Shown in pieces: positions 38,051 to 50,552 of a stretch of 64,000 nucleotides of DNA (positions within the stretch are counted from its first letter, which is position 1; each line of letters begins with the position of its first letter). The position numbers and the translations under genes were made by a program. Location: assembly GCA_020226215.1 (NCBI GenBank), contig CM035227.1:105321732-105385731 (forward strand), given 5' to 3'. Below the pieces are notes generated by a model. That model ran no database searches. It worked only from the letters and a program-made list of their open reading frames with translations, and had not been told where the DNA came from. Source of the DNA: Sindora glabra. Lineage: Eukaryota > Streptophyta > Magnoliopsida > Fabales > Fabaceae.

Positions 38051-39291
38051 TTTTATAAAAAAAATTATATTTTGTTAAATTTTTTATATTCAATATTGCA
38101 CATCAAAAATATTTTTTGCTATCTTAATATTTTATAATTATATATTTACAAAAATATTTTTCACCAAAATAAATAAGTGTATAATCTTTGATTTTTTTCC
38201 TAAATAAGATTATTGGTACAACACCTTTAAAAAGTTATATTTTATTTCCTTCGACTTAATAATTTTGGTACGCCTCCTTAAAATATTATATTTTATTTAT
38301 TCATTTATTATTATTATTATTATTATTTTATTTGAGGATCTTGATTTTTGAGAGGTCACGCTGAGCTCCTGATTAATTCAAATTAGGTCCTTTTGAGAGC
38401 AAATTCTTTTTAGTACCAGTTCTCTTTATTTATAATATTCAAATCCAAAACTTAATTTAAAGGATTGAGGACCGACCCTTATTAATAATATTACACTTTA
38501 CTTCGTTTTATACATATTTACGATCGTGGTTGGATCCAAGTATAAACCACACAATATATTATTATTATTATTATTCATGTGGTAGTTTTTTATATATAAT
38601 TTTAAAATTTAGTGCAAATTATTTTTGTACACCTGTTTAATTTTAAATTTAGACCCATCATCTTACTTAAATCAATAAATCGTTAAAATTATTATCATTT
38701 AATAAAACATATTAATTGATGAAACAATAAATTTATGACTATGATGTTTTTATTCAAAGAGTCAAAATTACAATATAATTTAAAATGATATGCCAACTTC
38801 AAATCATATAATGCTTTTGTGTATCAACTTACATTATCAATGCAAGATTCAACAGTCAAAATTTAAATATCTTATTCTCATAATAAATTTCTTATTTTCA
38901 AACATTGATCCAATCACTCAAAATTATCTATATTTCATGTCACATGTTGGTAAAAATACACAAGATTCAAATTTTGTATGCATACTACTAAAGGTCACAT
39001 TTTTAATTTATTTTCAGATATATTAATTTTTTAATAACTTAAGATTTATTAATTTTATTGATAAAAAGTAAAAAAATTTCCTATTATAACTATTGCACAC
39101 AGCTGTATTTTATGATTTTTATTAAATGTATATGTTTATATTTTGTTATTTTGTGATATATTTTTTCTAGATATAATATATAAACATTTTGGTTCGCCAC
39201 TATATACATCTTCTCTTATTCTTACATCATGTTGCATGTAAACAAAAATCATGTTTATCATGTCACACAGATACATGTTCATCATATCTAA

Positions 39292-39545
39292 TACATGGCA
39301 CCAAAAGTATGAAAAAAAATCATACTATGGTACTTTTAAATTTTTAAAATTTAAAATAATGAGATAAAATTTGAAATTATTAGATTAAATATATTCAATC
39401 ACAATGATAGTTTATCATAACCAATACATGGCACTAAAAGTATGGAAAAACAAAAGGTGCATATTATACTACTTCTAATCTTCCAAAATTTAGAGTGATA
39501 TAATAAATTTTAAAATTATTAAATTAAATTTATTTAATCACAATT
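39292..39545. repeat. AT-rich tandem repeat, two units of about 120 bp
   Basis: AATACATGGCACCAAAAGTA (about 39290) and AATACATGGCACTAAAAGTA (about 39421) start two parallel units that both run to AATTATTARATTAAAT-like DNA and TCAATCACAAT or TTAATCACAAT. Nothing coding. Confidence 0.6.
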
Positions 39546-41957
39546 ATTTATTTTTAATGAATATAATTAAATAATTTTTAAAATTATTACTCTGAATTTT
39601 AAAATCCTTGGATATCTTGGAATTAAAAAAAAAAAGAATATAGCAAATATATACACACAAAGTAGGTAAATTAGGATTTAAAAAAAAATAATATGACGAT
39701 ATTGTTACTCAACATACGTGTAAATAGTAAATATAAACCTTTAAATTGATGTACTAATATAATCAGACAGATAATACTTTTTTATGTGAGAGAAAAACAT
39801 GCAGACATATTATTGCCAATATCTTCATAAATCTCATTGATTTCTATACTTTTTTGGGAGATCAAGTGGAAAATTATTTTAAAAATTTAAGTATTAATAA
39901 AATTGTATTTCGATAAAATCATCTTCGAAATTTGAAATGATGTTTATTTACAAATAAAATTCATCTGAAATTAAACTTCTTTTTAAATAATCGTCTTGTT
40001 GATTATTAATTTCTATTTTAAAATTAAAATAACCTGCCAAAGATTTACTACCTTCATTTCATCAAGGGAAAGTATGTGGTTATGCGCACATCTACATATA
40101 TTTTTCATTAAAATTTCATCAAATTATTGGGCAGTGAAGTAAGAAAGCCGTAAATGGCAAAAAGACGTACGACTTTCGTTATTATTCTTGCCCTTCATAT
40201 ACGCATAGCATTAGCCGACGATTAAGTCAGCTTACCAATAATCTGTCATTTTCTATAAAGTTACACTTTATCAAATCACATGAGCACCATATCATTAAGC
40301 ATCCTTCATTTTCTGAAAGAATGAACCCTAATTTCCGTATTTCTGAAATTCAATTTTTTAATTTTATTCCATAAAATATTTTATATTAATCTTATCTCCA
40401 TAATATATAAACTTACTTAATTTTATCTTTTTATTCATATCAATGAAAAGATTAATTCATTCAATTCTATCCCTCTAATAATAAAATTGGATAGATTAAT
40501 ATTTTATAAGAATAAAATTAATATAAAATATTTTATAAGGATAAAATTAAGAAACATTAAATTTTACGTAGATGAAAAAAAGGATTTACTCTTTCTAAAA
40601 TGTCTATCCCAAAATTAAAATTAAAATATAAAATAAAAAATTATACACCTTCCATATGTATTTTTATCTTTTTTCACTTGAGTGTTACAAGACATTATAA
40701 TTAATTAAATTATTTTCCATCAGAAATTTAATAAAAAGAATTTACATACATTAAATATAATCTTTATAATCTTAAAATTTGATTTAATTCAACATTTATT
40801 CAAAATTAAATTACCTTAAAAAATTGTAATTATGTTAGAAATTTATTTTTTACAATTTAATTTATAATTGCTTAATAAAGTATGTAGAAATTTTAGATAT
40901 CTAAATTAGTTTGGAGTGAGCATAAAATTAAGTCAAAATTTAAAGAAATAAAGATCACATTTAAGCTCTCTTTATTTTGAAAATCTTATTTCATTGTATA
41001 TATATATATTTAAAGAAGAACAATATACATTTACATATTATGATTAAAAAAATAATACCTTGAATTATGATAGTGAATAAAAATAATTTTTTTGAAAAAG
41101 ATAAAGTTATCTTTTACAAAACTTCTTATATCCAACATTAAACATATAAATTATTTTTACTATTTTAATATTATATAATTATATTTTTATCGAAAATATT
41201 TTTCGTCAAAATAAATAAAGTCATAATATGCACATTAATTTTTTATTAAATTTTAGATAAAAAAATAATTTAGATCAACAATTAATTAAAGATTGAAAGT
41301 GTGTATAAGTGAATTATAACATTTAAAATCACATATATCATAAGTGAGAAAGTACGAAGTGATAAATAGATAAAGTATACCTTTTCAAAAATAAATAAAC
41401 AAGAACCAAAATTACTCATAAAAAATAAAAATATCATATATTTTAAACAATAAGATTCGAAATAAAATTTTAAATTTTTTATATTTATTTATAAATTTAT
41501 GTCACTATTTTCTATTTAATAGCAACTCATAATTGTGCCTTACACACAATCGCTATGAGAAAAATCGAATTAATAATAGCGCTAACGTTGCAGGCAGAAT
41601 ATAATAAAATAAGCCACGGAGGGGTCAAAGGTCTGGAAAATCAAACATACGTGCCCTTCATATTCAATTCAATCCCATTGACAAGAACAACACATAGAAG
41701 CCGTCTAGAGTCATCAATTCTCAGCCCTCAGCTGCTGGACAAGAATCAAAATTTCCTCCCTTTTGACCTATTAAATTCGCCGGCAGCCATAATTAATCTC
41801 TTCAATACCATCGCCTAATTCAACCCTTCTCCATTAAACACCCAACTTCCCAAACTCCACAACTCTACATTTTCCTCCCCCAATTCACCGACATGAACAG
41901 ATAATCGTTTCGAAGTTTCAAGTTTTCTGAAATTTTCAGAGCTTACCTTCAATCAGA

Positions 41958-43451
41958 ATGATCTGGACAAGCTCAATCTCTTCGATTTTTTTCGGTATAC
42001 TTCTTTCTCTTCTGGTCGTTCGGTTTTTCCGCAAAACTTCCGCGCTGTACATTCTGCAGAAATGGTGGCTCTCCTTTGAAAATCGTCTTCATGTATACCA
42101 ATCCTTCAAAATCCCACATTACAACGAACATTTCCAGGAAAACCAACTTTACCGGAAAATTCTCGCCTACCTCAATTCACTGCCTTCAGTTGAAGACTCC
42201 GATTCCACAAATCTCTTCTCTGGTTCAAAACCTAATGAAATTTTCCTTCTCCTCGATGCCAACCAAACTGTTCACGACAGCTTCCTCAGCGCGAGAGTTT
42301 CATGGACGAAGGACAAATCCGCGGGAGGTGAGAATTCGGCGCTGGTGCTCAGAATCAGGAAGAAAGACAAGCGCAGAATTTTCCGCCAATATTTCCAGCA
42401 CATTCTCTCGGTGGCCGATGAGATCGAGCAACGGAGAAAAGAGCTCAGACTGTACATGAATTCCAGCGGCTCCGACGAGAACCCACGGTGGATTTCGCTT
42501 CCGTTCACGCATCCGGCGAGCCTCGACACGGTGGCGATGGACGCCGAGCTGAAGAACAAGGTGAAATCCGATCTCGAACAGTTTATGAAGTCAAAGCAGT
42601 ACTATCATCGGTTGGGCCGGGTGTGGAAACGGAGTTATCTCCTCTACGGTGCATCCGGTACGGGAAAGTCCAGTTTCATCGCAGCGATGGCGCGATTCCT
42701 GTGCTACGACGTCTACGATATGGACATCTCCATGGTTCCGGACGACTCTGATTTGAAGATGCTATTGTTGCAAACGACGAGTAAATCGGTCATCGTGATC
42801 GAAGATCTTGATCGGTTCTTGTCTGCGAAATCAACGGCTGTGAGCTTGTCAGGTGTATTGAACTTCATGGATGGGATAGTATCGTGTTGCGGTGAAGAGC
42901 GTGTGATGGTATTCACAATGAACGGTAAGGATCAAATTGATCAGGCGGTGATGAGGCCAGGGAGGGTTGATGTTCACATACACTTCCCCTTATGTGATTT
43001 CTCCACCTTCAAGGTTTTAGCAAGCAGTTACTTGGGGGTGAAGGATCACAAGCTTTTTCCCCAAGTGGAGGAGGTTTTTCAAACCGGAGCCCGGTTGAGC
43101 CCGGCGGAGGTGGGCGAGATTATGATTTCGAACCGGAGCTCGCCGAGCCGGGCCTTCAAGACCGTCATCACGGCCTTACAAAACAATGGCGGTGATGGGA
43201 GGAGGGACCCGAGATTGAGTGAAAGTGGGTCGGGTCGGAATAGGGAGGATTTGGGTGAACCGAGTAGTGTGTATTGTAGAGAAAGTGTCCACACACATAC
43301 GGTTAGAGAGTTCAGGAAGTTGTATGGGCTTTTGAGATTGGGGAGTAGGAGAAAAGAGGAGTCTTTGCATTCGGATCCTCTAGAAAAGGGTGCTCCAAGG
43401 ATTGAAGCAGGAGCTAATTCACGGGTCGCGTCAGAAAAGTCTGAAAATTGA
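41958..43451 (+). CDS. BCS1-like AAA ATPase, At2g46620 type (497 aa, single exon)
   Basis: One uninterrupted frame of 497 codons; intronless structure and length fit the plant AATP1/BCS1-like family. Residues about 5-23 form an N-terminal membrane segment (WTSSISSIFFGILLSLLVVR), followed by the AAA-associated domain (about 29-130) with the family's WWLSFENRLHVYQSFKIPHY pattern. The AAA core has Walker A GASGTGKS at 231-238 and Walker B VIVIED at 278-283, followed by LDRFLS. The MNGKDQIDQAVMRPGRVDVH stretch holds sensor 1 and the arginine-finger region. The C-terminal 90 residues are Ser/Arg/Glu-rich and likely disordered. BCS1 relatives are membrane AAA machines that move folded proteins; the role of this plant subgroup is not established. 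It is not closely related to the MSP1-like gene 8 kb upstream despite sharing the AAA fold. Higher GC than flanks. Confidence 0.95.
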   Translation: MIWTSSISSIFFGILLSLLVVRFFRKTSALYILQKWWLSFENRLHVYQSFKIPHYNEHFQENQLYRKILAYLNSLPSVEDSDSTNLFSGSKPNEIFLLLDANQTVHDSFLSARVSWTKDKSAGGENSALVLRIRKKDKRRIFRQYFQHILSVADEIEQRRKELRLYMNSSGSDENPRWISLPFTHPASLDTVAMDAELKNKVKSDLEQFMKSKQYYHRLGRVWKRSYLLYGASGTGKSSFIAAMARFLCYDVYDMDISMVPDDSDLKMLLLQTTSKSVIVIEDLDRFLSAKSTAVSLSGVLNFMDGIVSCCGEERVMVFTMNGKDQIDQAVMRPGRVDVHIHFPLCDFSTFKVLASSYLGVKDHKLFPQVEEVFQTGARLSPAEVGEIMISNRSSPSRAFKTVITALQNNGGDGRRDPRLSESGSGRNREDLGEPSSVYCRESVHTHTVREFRKLYGLLRLGSRRKEESLHSDPLEKGAPRIEAGANSRVASEKSEN

Positions 43452-43624
43452 ATTATATCCTCTTGCTCTTGGGTCCCTCTGATAATCTGGTTTTCTTGTG
43501 GAAATTGTTTGCAACAACAATTATACTGTAATGTTTTTAATCAAAGTAGTGGTTGATGAGAAAAAAGGAAATTACATCGTAATTGACAATTTTCCATGGC
43601 TGATAATATTGTGGACCTTGCTAT

Positions 43625-43774
43625 AATACCCTCAGGAGTTTCAAATTATGATTTCAAACTATGATGTGACATAACACATATTATTGGATGAGATTATTAA
43701 ATTTTTTTTGATAATATCATCTAATAGCTTATAATATATCATATCATCTAAAATTTAGAAATCCTGTGGATACT
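43625..43774. mobile_element. Foldback MITE of about 150 bp in the 3' flank of the BCS1-like gene
   Basis: ATACCCTCAGGAGTTTCAAA at the left is matched in reverse by TTTAGAAATCCTGTGGATAC at the right. The inverted similarity continues inward (ATTATTGGATGAGATTATTA against TGATAATATCATCTAATAG), so nearly the whole element can fold on itself. No coding capacity; target-site duplication not clear. Confidence 0.6.
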
Positions 43775-44526
43775 TTAGAATTTTCTTAATATTGTTGATT
43801 TTTTTGTCAACATTTTTCTTGTTATTATTAATTATAAGAGAACCATATAAATGAGTATTTTCTTTCTTCCTTTCTTTCTTTTACTATTATTATTATTTTT
43901 TTGCCATCAGAAATCAACTATTGACTGACTAACAAGAGTAAATTCTTCGGAAACTTGGAAATATGATTGGAGTAAGGATCTTTTCAATCATCCCTAGATT
44001 TGTCACACCAAGAAAATAAGAACTATGAACTATGCTAGATTCTTTTTTCTTGGTTTCTTGGTTTGCAATAATGTAGATATATAAGGTTTTGAGTTTAAGT
44101 CCAATATAAAATAGTATAGGATGCCAGTGTATCATAGATTATATTTGAATTTCTTAAAGTGTGCAAGAGAAAACTAATTTTTTTTAAGTTACTACAAGAG
44201 ATTTTTGAATTATTTTTTTAATATAAACTAGAGTAATCAATTAAAAATAATTTGAAACATAAGGAAGAAAATGTTTATATAACACTTGGATCAAATAATG
44301 TGTTCAAATTCGGTCAGGATTTTTTTTTATTTGCTGTGGGAAGTCCTTTTTAGTTAGCAATTGAGGAAAAGGTGCAAAATTTATTTTATTTTTTGTTCTG
44401 CAGTAGATTTAATAGTGCTCTCGTTTGTCATTAGATGCTTCTTCGATGACATTCATTTCTATATTGGCTTTCTTTTCAAAGGTTTCCTCTTCCAAGATTT
44501 GTTGAACTTGCTCAAAATAATAGCTA

Positions 44527-45291
44527 ATGGCCTTATTTGGCAATCAGCTGATAGCTGTAACTATTAACTGTAACTGTTAACTGATTCAATTAGTTGTTAG
44601 CTGATAGCTGATTGTGTTAACTGATTTAATCAGCTGATTGCATTAGCTGTTTGAATAAGAGTGTTTAGTAAAATTAACTATTTAAGATTAACTGTTTATG
44701 TGTAAAATGACATATAAGGGTATAAATATATTTTATGAATTATTTAAATATTCTTTTATTTTAATATTTTATATCCCATTTGTTACTTAGTAGATTAAAT
44801 TTTGTTGCAAATAATATATTATTATAATTTATTATATAATAATATTTTTCAAAAATAAATTAATATAAATTTTATAATAAATAAATTTATTAATAAGAAA
44901 TTAATAACTATAACTATTTAATATTTATATAAAAATAAATATTATAATTCTACTCAACTGTTCGGCAGCTTCTCCGTCAACTCGTGAATCCTAGAAATCA
45001 AGGAAACTTTAAGAAAATGGAAAGTAAAACAGCAGGGAACCATCAGTTGAGTTTTTTTAAAAGAAGGATAATTTGGTTATTATAAAAATAGAGTGAGGGT
45101 AATTCAGTCATAAAATAGAAAATCAGGCCATCAGGTGGTTGAAAATGCTGCATTGGCCAGTGTTTTCAAATTCAGCATTTTTGGCCGAAACAGCTGTTTC
45201 TAAAAGCTGTTTATGCTGAAATTCGGTCAAACAGCCAAATTTTGGTCAAATAAACTAACAGCCATTCTAACCGCTATTCTCCAAACATCTC
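44527..45291. mobile_element. Non-autonomous DNA transposon related to 361-1275, opposite orientation
   Basis: The left end (CCTTATTTGGCAATCAGCTG, then ATAGCTGTAACTATTAACTG) matches the reverse complement of the right end of the element at 361-1275. The right end (AACAGCCATTCTAACCGCTA, TTCTCCAAACATCTCC) is a degenerate inverted counterpart. The subterminal zones are rich in CAGCTG/TTAACTG motifs. The interior is AT-rich without a transposase. Confidence 0.6.
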
Positions 45292-47322
45292 CGATATGTT
45301 TTTTTATGCTCTTAAAGAATCTATATCTTTTGGATTGAGTTTTCAAACCTCAAATCCCTACTCATAAATACTTTAACCACAATTGATTTTCTACTATTTT
45401 TCCTTTATTGGTTTTATGTGTTTTATTTCTTAATGGTTTTATCCTATGTTACCGGATATCCCAGTCTTTGTAACCTATTCATTTCTCAATTAGTGTCTTT
45501 ATTGTTGCTTTTCAGGTTTAATGAGGTTTGTTTCTAGCTAAAAAAATAATGTGTTCAAATTTTTGGATTAAGGACATAGACGACGGGAATAATGGAAGTT
45601 AGAGTCTATTAAAAATTGTCCTTTTTTCAATGTAAGGGTAGCAAAGTTATTAAAGACACACCCCAAAATTTGAAGTTGAATGTGTGGGGTGAAAGAAAGA
45701 TAGAGATTTTTGATAAATCTTAATGTCTTTATTCTTTAAATTCTTGTATAATGATAACTTCAATTTGACTTCTAAGATAAATCTAAAAAAATGTATATAT
45801 TTAACAAAATTTCGAAGCTAATGATGCTGGTCTGCCTCTATCTTCCATTTTTTAACCCCCTATAAACTAATTGAAGGTTGCATGTGATGTGAATCTTCTT
45901 CTTCTAATTATCTATTATTGTGAGCCCTAAGCAGCTAATGATTGGTACAATTGTTAAAAATATTGGACCTAATAATAAAAAATTAATTACATCATTAAAA
46001 TATTATAGATCATTAATAATAATGAGAGTGAAGTTTATAGTGATGCTTGAGTCTGATATAATTATTAAATTGATTTCAATTTTAAATCGGCCACAACACA
46101 ATTCAATTATTTTTTATTGTAGAACCCCCCACTCTTAAAATTCTAAACAAAAATTACACAATATCCAATATTGTACTTAAATGATCTATTTTCAATTTAA
46201 ACTCTGTGTAAAAAATGAGAGATAATGATTATGTTTATTTAAATGGTGAATTTTTTGGTGCAGTGCTCATCATTTATTTCATTTGTGAAATCATGAAAAT
46301 AACAAATATGGACAATTTGACAAATTGAAATTAGTCTTAATTATAAAAATATTATTCATAATATTCACATACAATCATGAGAGTTTTAAGATTCGATAGA
46401 GGGAGTGAATTTTGTGTACAAAAGATTAGAGGTGATAATCATGGTAACTTAATGAAGTTTCTGTTACAGTGCTCATAATCTATTTTATATAGAGGTTGCG
46501 AAAATATCAAACACTGAACAATTTGATAAATTGAAATTAGTCTTCGTTATAAAATATTATTCATAATATCCATGCGTAACTGATAATTTTTTTTTACACA
46601 ATTTGTCCGACGCCATGTCACACAAAATTGAACCATGACTTTATAAGAAACTTACAAAATCTGATCTTTAGCAGGTAAATCCTACTTATTTAAAAAATGA
46701 TGGTGAGAGAATATGCCGACCATATAACAACTTGGATTGAATGATGTCATAACTATCCAAAACGCATTCGTTGTAGTCTCACAAACAACAGTTAAAATAA
46801 GAATAAACTATTTTATAATAATGCTAAAGAAAAAAATTAAGACGCACTGCGTGTATAATACACCATTGTTAAAAAATCATTAAATTTTATTTAATTTGTA
46901 TAGTACTGCATATTTAAAAAAACTTAGACTTTTAGAATGAATTGATGCATCATTGCATTGAAGTTCCTCCCTAATATTAAACCAAACACAACAAAAATTT
47001 TGCATAGTATATAGTGAAACCCGTGCTACACGGTAGGGTCCAACATTCAATTTAATCAAAATTAAGTGTCTTCATCCATATCAGCATTCCTTGTAGATAA
47101 CTGTACAACAAAAGTAAATTAAAATTTGAGTCATGTCTATGGATCAAAATGGAGATATAATTGGGGGTAAATGAAAAATAAAAAAAAATAGTTGAAGCAA
47201 ATAAAAAAAATTGCAATTGATATGATAGTATAATTTCTAATGTTAAATAAAAATTTTATCACTAAAGACTCACTATCCATTTTTATATCCTATTAAAATA
47301 TTTTATGATGAATATCTTTGTA
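45292..47322. other. Intergenic, no gene seen
   Basis: AT-rich spacer with only short random frames. Nothing recognisable on either strand. Confidence 0.5.
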
Positions 47323-48583
47323 ATGGGCTTATGCGGCTAAAGTATCAATTTACAATTTTTTTAAAAACTTATTTTCGTTTTACCGTTCTTTCAAAATATT
47401 TTATCAAAATATGTATGCAATTAAAGGGCGCCAGATTGAATGGCGCTACCGGAAGGCGGAAGCGCCAGATTGTATGGCATTACTGGAGGCGCCGAAGTGA
47501 ATGGCACTACCAGAGGTGCCGGACTGAATGACGCTACCGGAGCCATTGCAGACGCCATATTGAATGGCGTTCTTAGTTTGCCCGGTACAAAATTAAGAGC
47601 TATAATTTATTTATAGTTCACTAAGGGGATATATTGCTATGGCCGATAAATCAGCTTACCCATGAAATGCATGCAGAACAAGTCAAACGAAGGAGAAAAT
47701 TCCTTCAGTTCACAGTTTCCAGTAGAATATTTCACAGAAGACTATAACGTTGACTCAAATAACCCTAATTTAAGTACTTGAATCAGACAAAAATTTTCAT
47801 CTTCAGGGAACCGAATTAAAATAATTTCAAATTTGTCCCTTTTTTCTTGACAAGTTCTCACAGGTTGTCCCCAGCAACCAAACAGAAGGTAATTACCTTC
47901 CCCTAAATATATCCATTTAAACACTTCACAGAGCTGGAGCAACAACACAGCAAAAGTTACCCACTTGTGAAAAAAATTTGATTCAACAATCCCCATCCTC
48001 ATTAAATCACTCAAAACAAAGAGGCCCCATAAAGTCTAGATTTTTCATAAAAATTATCAATCTCCAATAAATCAAAAACTATTATAGAGCATCCGACAAA
48101 CCCATGAACCAAAAAGAAATACAAAATCTGTTTAGTAGCAAAAACAGAAACTTTGAATCATTGACACCTGTATGCATGGTTCTAAAACCCGAATGTGACA
48201 TGAGAAAACAGATCTTGATCAACTCTAGACCATGAGAAATGGAAGTTTGCAAGTGTTTTATGAACTGCAATGGTCACCGAAGGCCTTCACAGCCTGCATT
48301 CATAACAAAGCTGCCTCTTGCAAAATGGAGTGAGAAGGGGCCAACTGGGTGGGGGCGCCATTCAATATGACGCCTTCAAACCCATTCACTTTGGCCCTCC
48401 AGCTCCGGTAGCGCCATTCGATTTGGCGTCCTTCAGCTGCATGTATTTTGGTAAAGCGCCATTCGATTTGGCATCCTTCAGCTGCGTGCGTATTTTGATA
48501 AAATATTTCGAAAGAACGGTAAAACGAAAATAAATTTTTAAAAAATTCATAAATTGGTACTTTAGCCGGCTTACGCCGGTCAT
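47323..48583. mobile_element. Inverted-repeat cassette with GC-rich minisatellite arms and gene-like interior
   Basis: The outer roughly 95 bp at each end are inverted copies (GCGGCTAAAGTATCAATTTA at left; TAAATTGGTACTTTAGCCGG at right, then a shared stretch with TTTTCGTTTTACCGTTCTTT). Next to them, each arm carries several units of about 27-33 bp of the type GCGCCAGATTGAATGGCGCT. These lie at about 47428-47575 in the left arm, and at 48352-48485 inverted in the right arm. The 47700-48320 interior is of more balanced composition and, read on the minus strand, looks like 5'-UTR-intron DNA of a plant gene. Six bases (ATCTTT) recur at both outer borders (47314, 48582), a weak hint of target-site duplication. 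No transposase. Probably a non-autonomous TIR element that captured host sequence. Confidence 0.65.
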
Positions 48584-49794
48584 CTTTTATGTAACATTGG
48601 TTTGACTTTAAGAGCGAGTGAAGTTAGTCTTGACGAAGACCATTAATTCCTATAATAGGTCCCAATGGCTTCCAATAGCTGGAGTCAGTTGTTTCGATAG
48701 CCATTCATGTTGGTTGTGTAGGGTTGTGCAAATTGAGTTAAATTGATATTATCTAACCGTGCTAATCGTATAACAGATGAGTTAAATTGAATAAATAAAA
48801 GCAATGGTTAAAATGGTTAACAAATATACAAAATTCAATTTTAATGAAATTATTTAAGTTAAAAAAATATGTGACCAAATTTAATCAAAATTGATTGATT
48901 AAAAATATTTTTATATCTAAATTCTGACTTCTAACAATATTTCAAAGTTCAATAACAATATTTACCTTAAACCTAATGCATCTCAAATATAAAATTTGCT
49001 TTTATTTATCACTAGTAGTACCCAAAGTAAACATTATACTTATGGCATATTTTTTGAGACTCTTTTTAATCAATTTCATTTGTTCTCAAGTTTTAAGTAT
49101 GGGCAATTTAAATTTTAAGATTTTAAATTAATTCTTCCTTTTCAATATGACTTTAATCACTTTAATCTTAGGTAAAAGTGTTTTCATTTTCTTCCAATCT
49201 CGTGAATGGTAATTTAATTTTTTACATTATCAAAATTATTTTTCATATTCTCTTTCATTTTCAAAGTCATAAGTCAAATATCTAAAAACTTAACAAATAT
49301 CCATAAATACTCTTATTCTATCAACATTATCTTGTAGCAAGCATAGAAAGCAGAAGTTTTGATTCTTTCAATTCTCATATCTTAAAGACAAACAAGACAT
49401 AGTTTAATCTAACGTAGAAATCCAAACCTTGCAAACAATCAACGCAGAAAGTAAATTTTCAAATCAAATTAACTTATTTGAAAGCAATCATATCCATTGA
49501 AATGATTTGCAAGGAGTCTTCAAATTAAAAAACTCAACATAAAATCAATTTAAATTGACTGTGCACAATTTTGCTTGTGTGCAACTAACGATCAGTATCA
49601 ATATAATTACTATACTATCATTTATTTAGAATGTCTGCCTAATCATTGAGGAGCACATATATTGTTTATATTCTCTCTTTAATATTGTTATTTTGTTAAA
49701 ATGAAACCGTATTTAATCTTTTGAGGGATTTTGCCAATATCTATTGCTTGAGATTTTATTTGAAAGTGGTTTTCCACTGCTATCAAAGAGAATT

Positions 49795-50270
49795 TTGTTA
49801 TTAGTAATGTTATATATATTAAAAATAAAATTTGAAATTGAATCTTTGAATATAAATCAAGAATTATTATTAACTATAAAATAATATGATAAATTTATAA
49901 AATTTAATTTAATAAATATAAAAGATTTGAAATTCAATTTTAAATCATAGTATTTTTATTTTATCATGTTCTAATCACAGAGTGAATACCTTCACTTTAT
50001 AATAAAATAATCTTAAACAAACTACGTCAAATCGAATTTGTTATCAATAATATTATATATATTGAAAATAAAATTTAAAATAAAATTAAAAATTATCATT
50101 AAATATGAGATAATACGATTAATTTATAAAGTATAATCAATGAATATAAAAAATTTAAAATTTAATCTTGAATCTCAATTATTTTCCTATATTCAGACCA
50201 CTAACGCAAGAGTGAACACCTTCATTTAGTACTAAAATAATCTTGGACCAACTGCACAAATCGGTTTATT
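49795..50270. repeat. Tandem pair of AT-rich repeats of about 240 bp
   Basis: Two parallel units (49795-50035 and 50036-50270) share, in order, GTTATATATATTAAAAATAAAAT-like starts, AATATAAAAGATTTGAAATT, a CACTAACGCAAGAGTGAA/AATCACAGAGTGAATACCTTC block and AAAATAATCTT. Related AT-rich stretches occur at 11660-11810 and 13130-13290, so this is a dispersed repeat family. Confidence 0.5.
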
Positions 50271-50552
50271 TAGTAAATTGTTAGAATATCTCATACCTAT
50301 CTGTGTAAGTAGGGTATTTGCTTTGCAAGCGTGAAAGACACCTCACCTTTTGAAAAAAATATTTGGAGCGAAGGGGTCCGATAACACTTAGATAGGATAG
50401 ACTTGCAAAATACAAGTGTTAAATCCATTTTAGCCTATGCGGATTAATAGGTTAAAATAGACTGCCTAAACTCAAAAAGAAAAAAAAAATTAAAACAGCA
50501 ATTTACTAATAATAAAAGAAAATATTAAAATATAAATAACTATAATTATCAC

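Larger units (their letters stand above)
34311..41957. other. Intergenic between the two AAA genes, no gene seen
   Basis: About 34311-34560 is the probable 3' UTR of the MSP1-like gene. The rest is AT-rich with small repeats: a T/G tract at 34812-34842, (TA)n at about 35477-35511, a tandem repeat with a period of about 145 bp at 37761-38050, another of about 125 bp at 39292-39545, and degenerate MITE-like AT DNA at 40990-41230. The region 41830-41957 is pyrimidine-rich and likely the 5' UTR of the next gene. A VPS26 gene was looked for here and not found. Confidence 0.45.

Noticed and set aside
42272..42559. 95-codon minus-strand frame and several shorter ones
   Set aside because: All lie antisense within the BCS1-like gene, whose plus strand has clear AAA motifs.
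47742..48014. 90-codon minus-strand frame in the inverted-repeat cassette
   Set aside because: Translation resembles the usual chance reading of plant 5'-UTR introns; no domain, and no splice context to support a protein.
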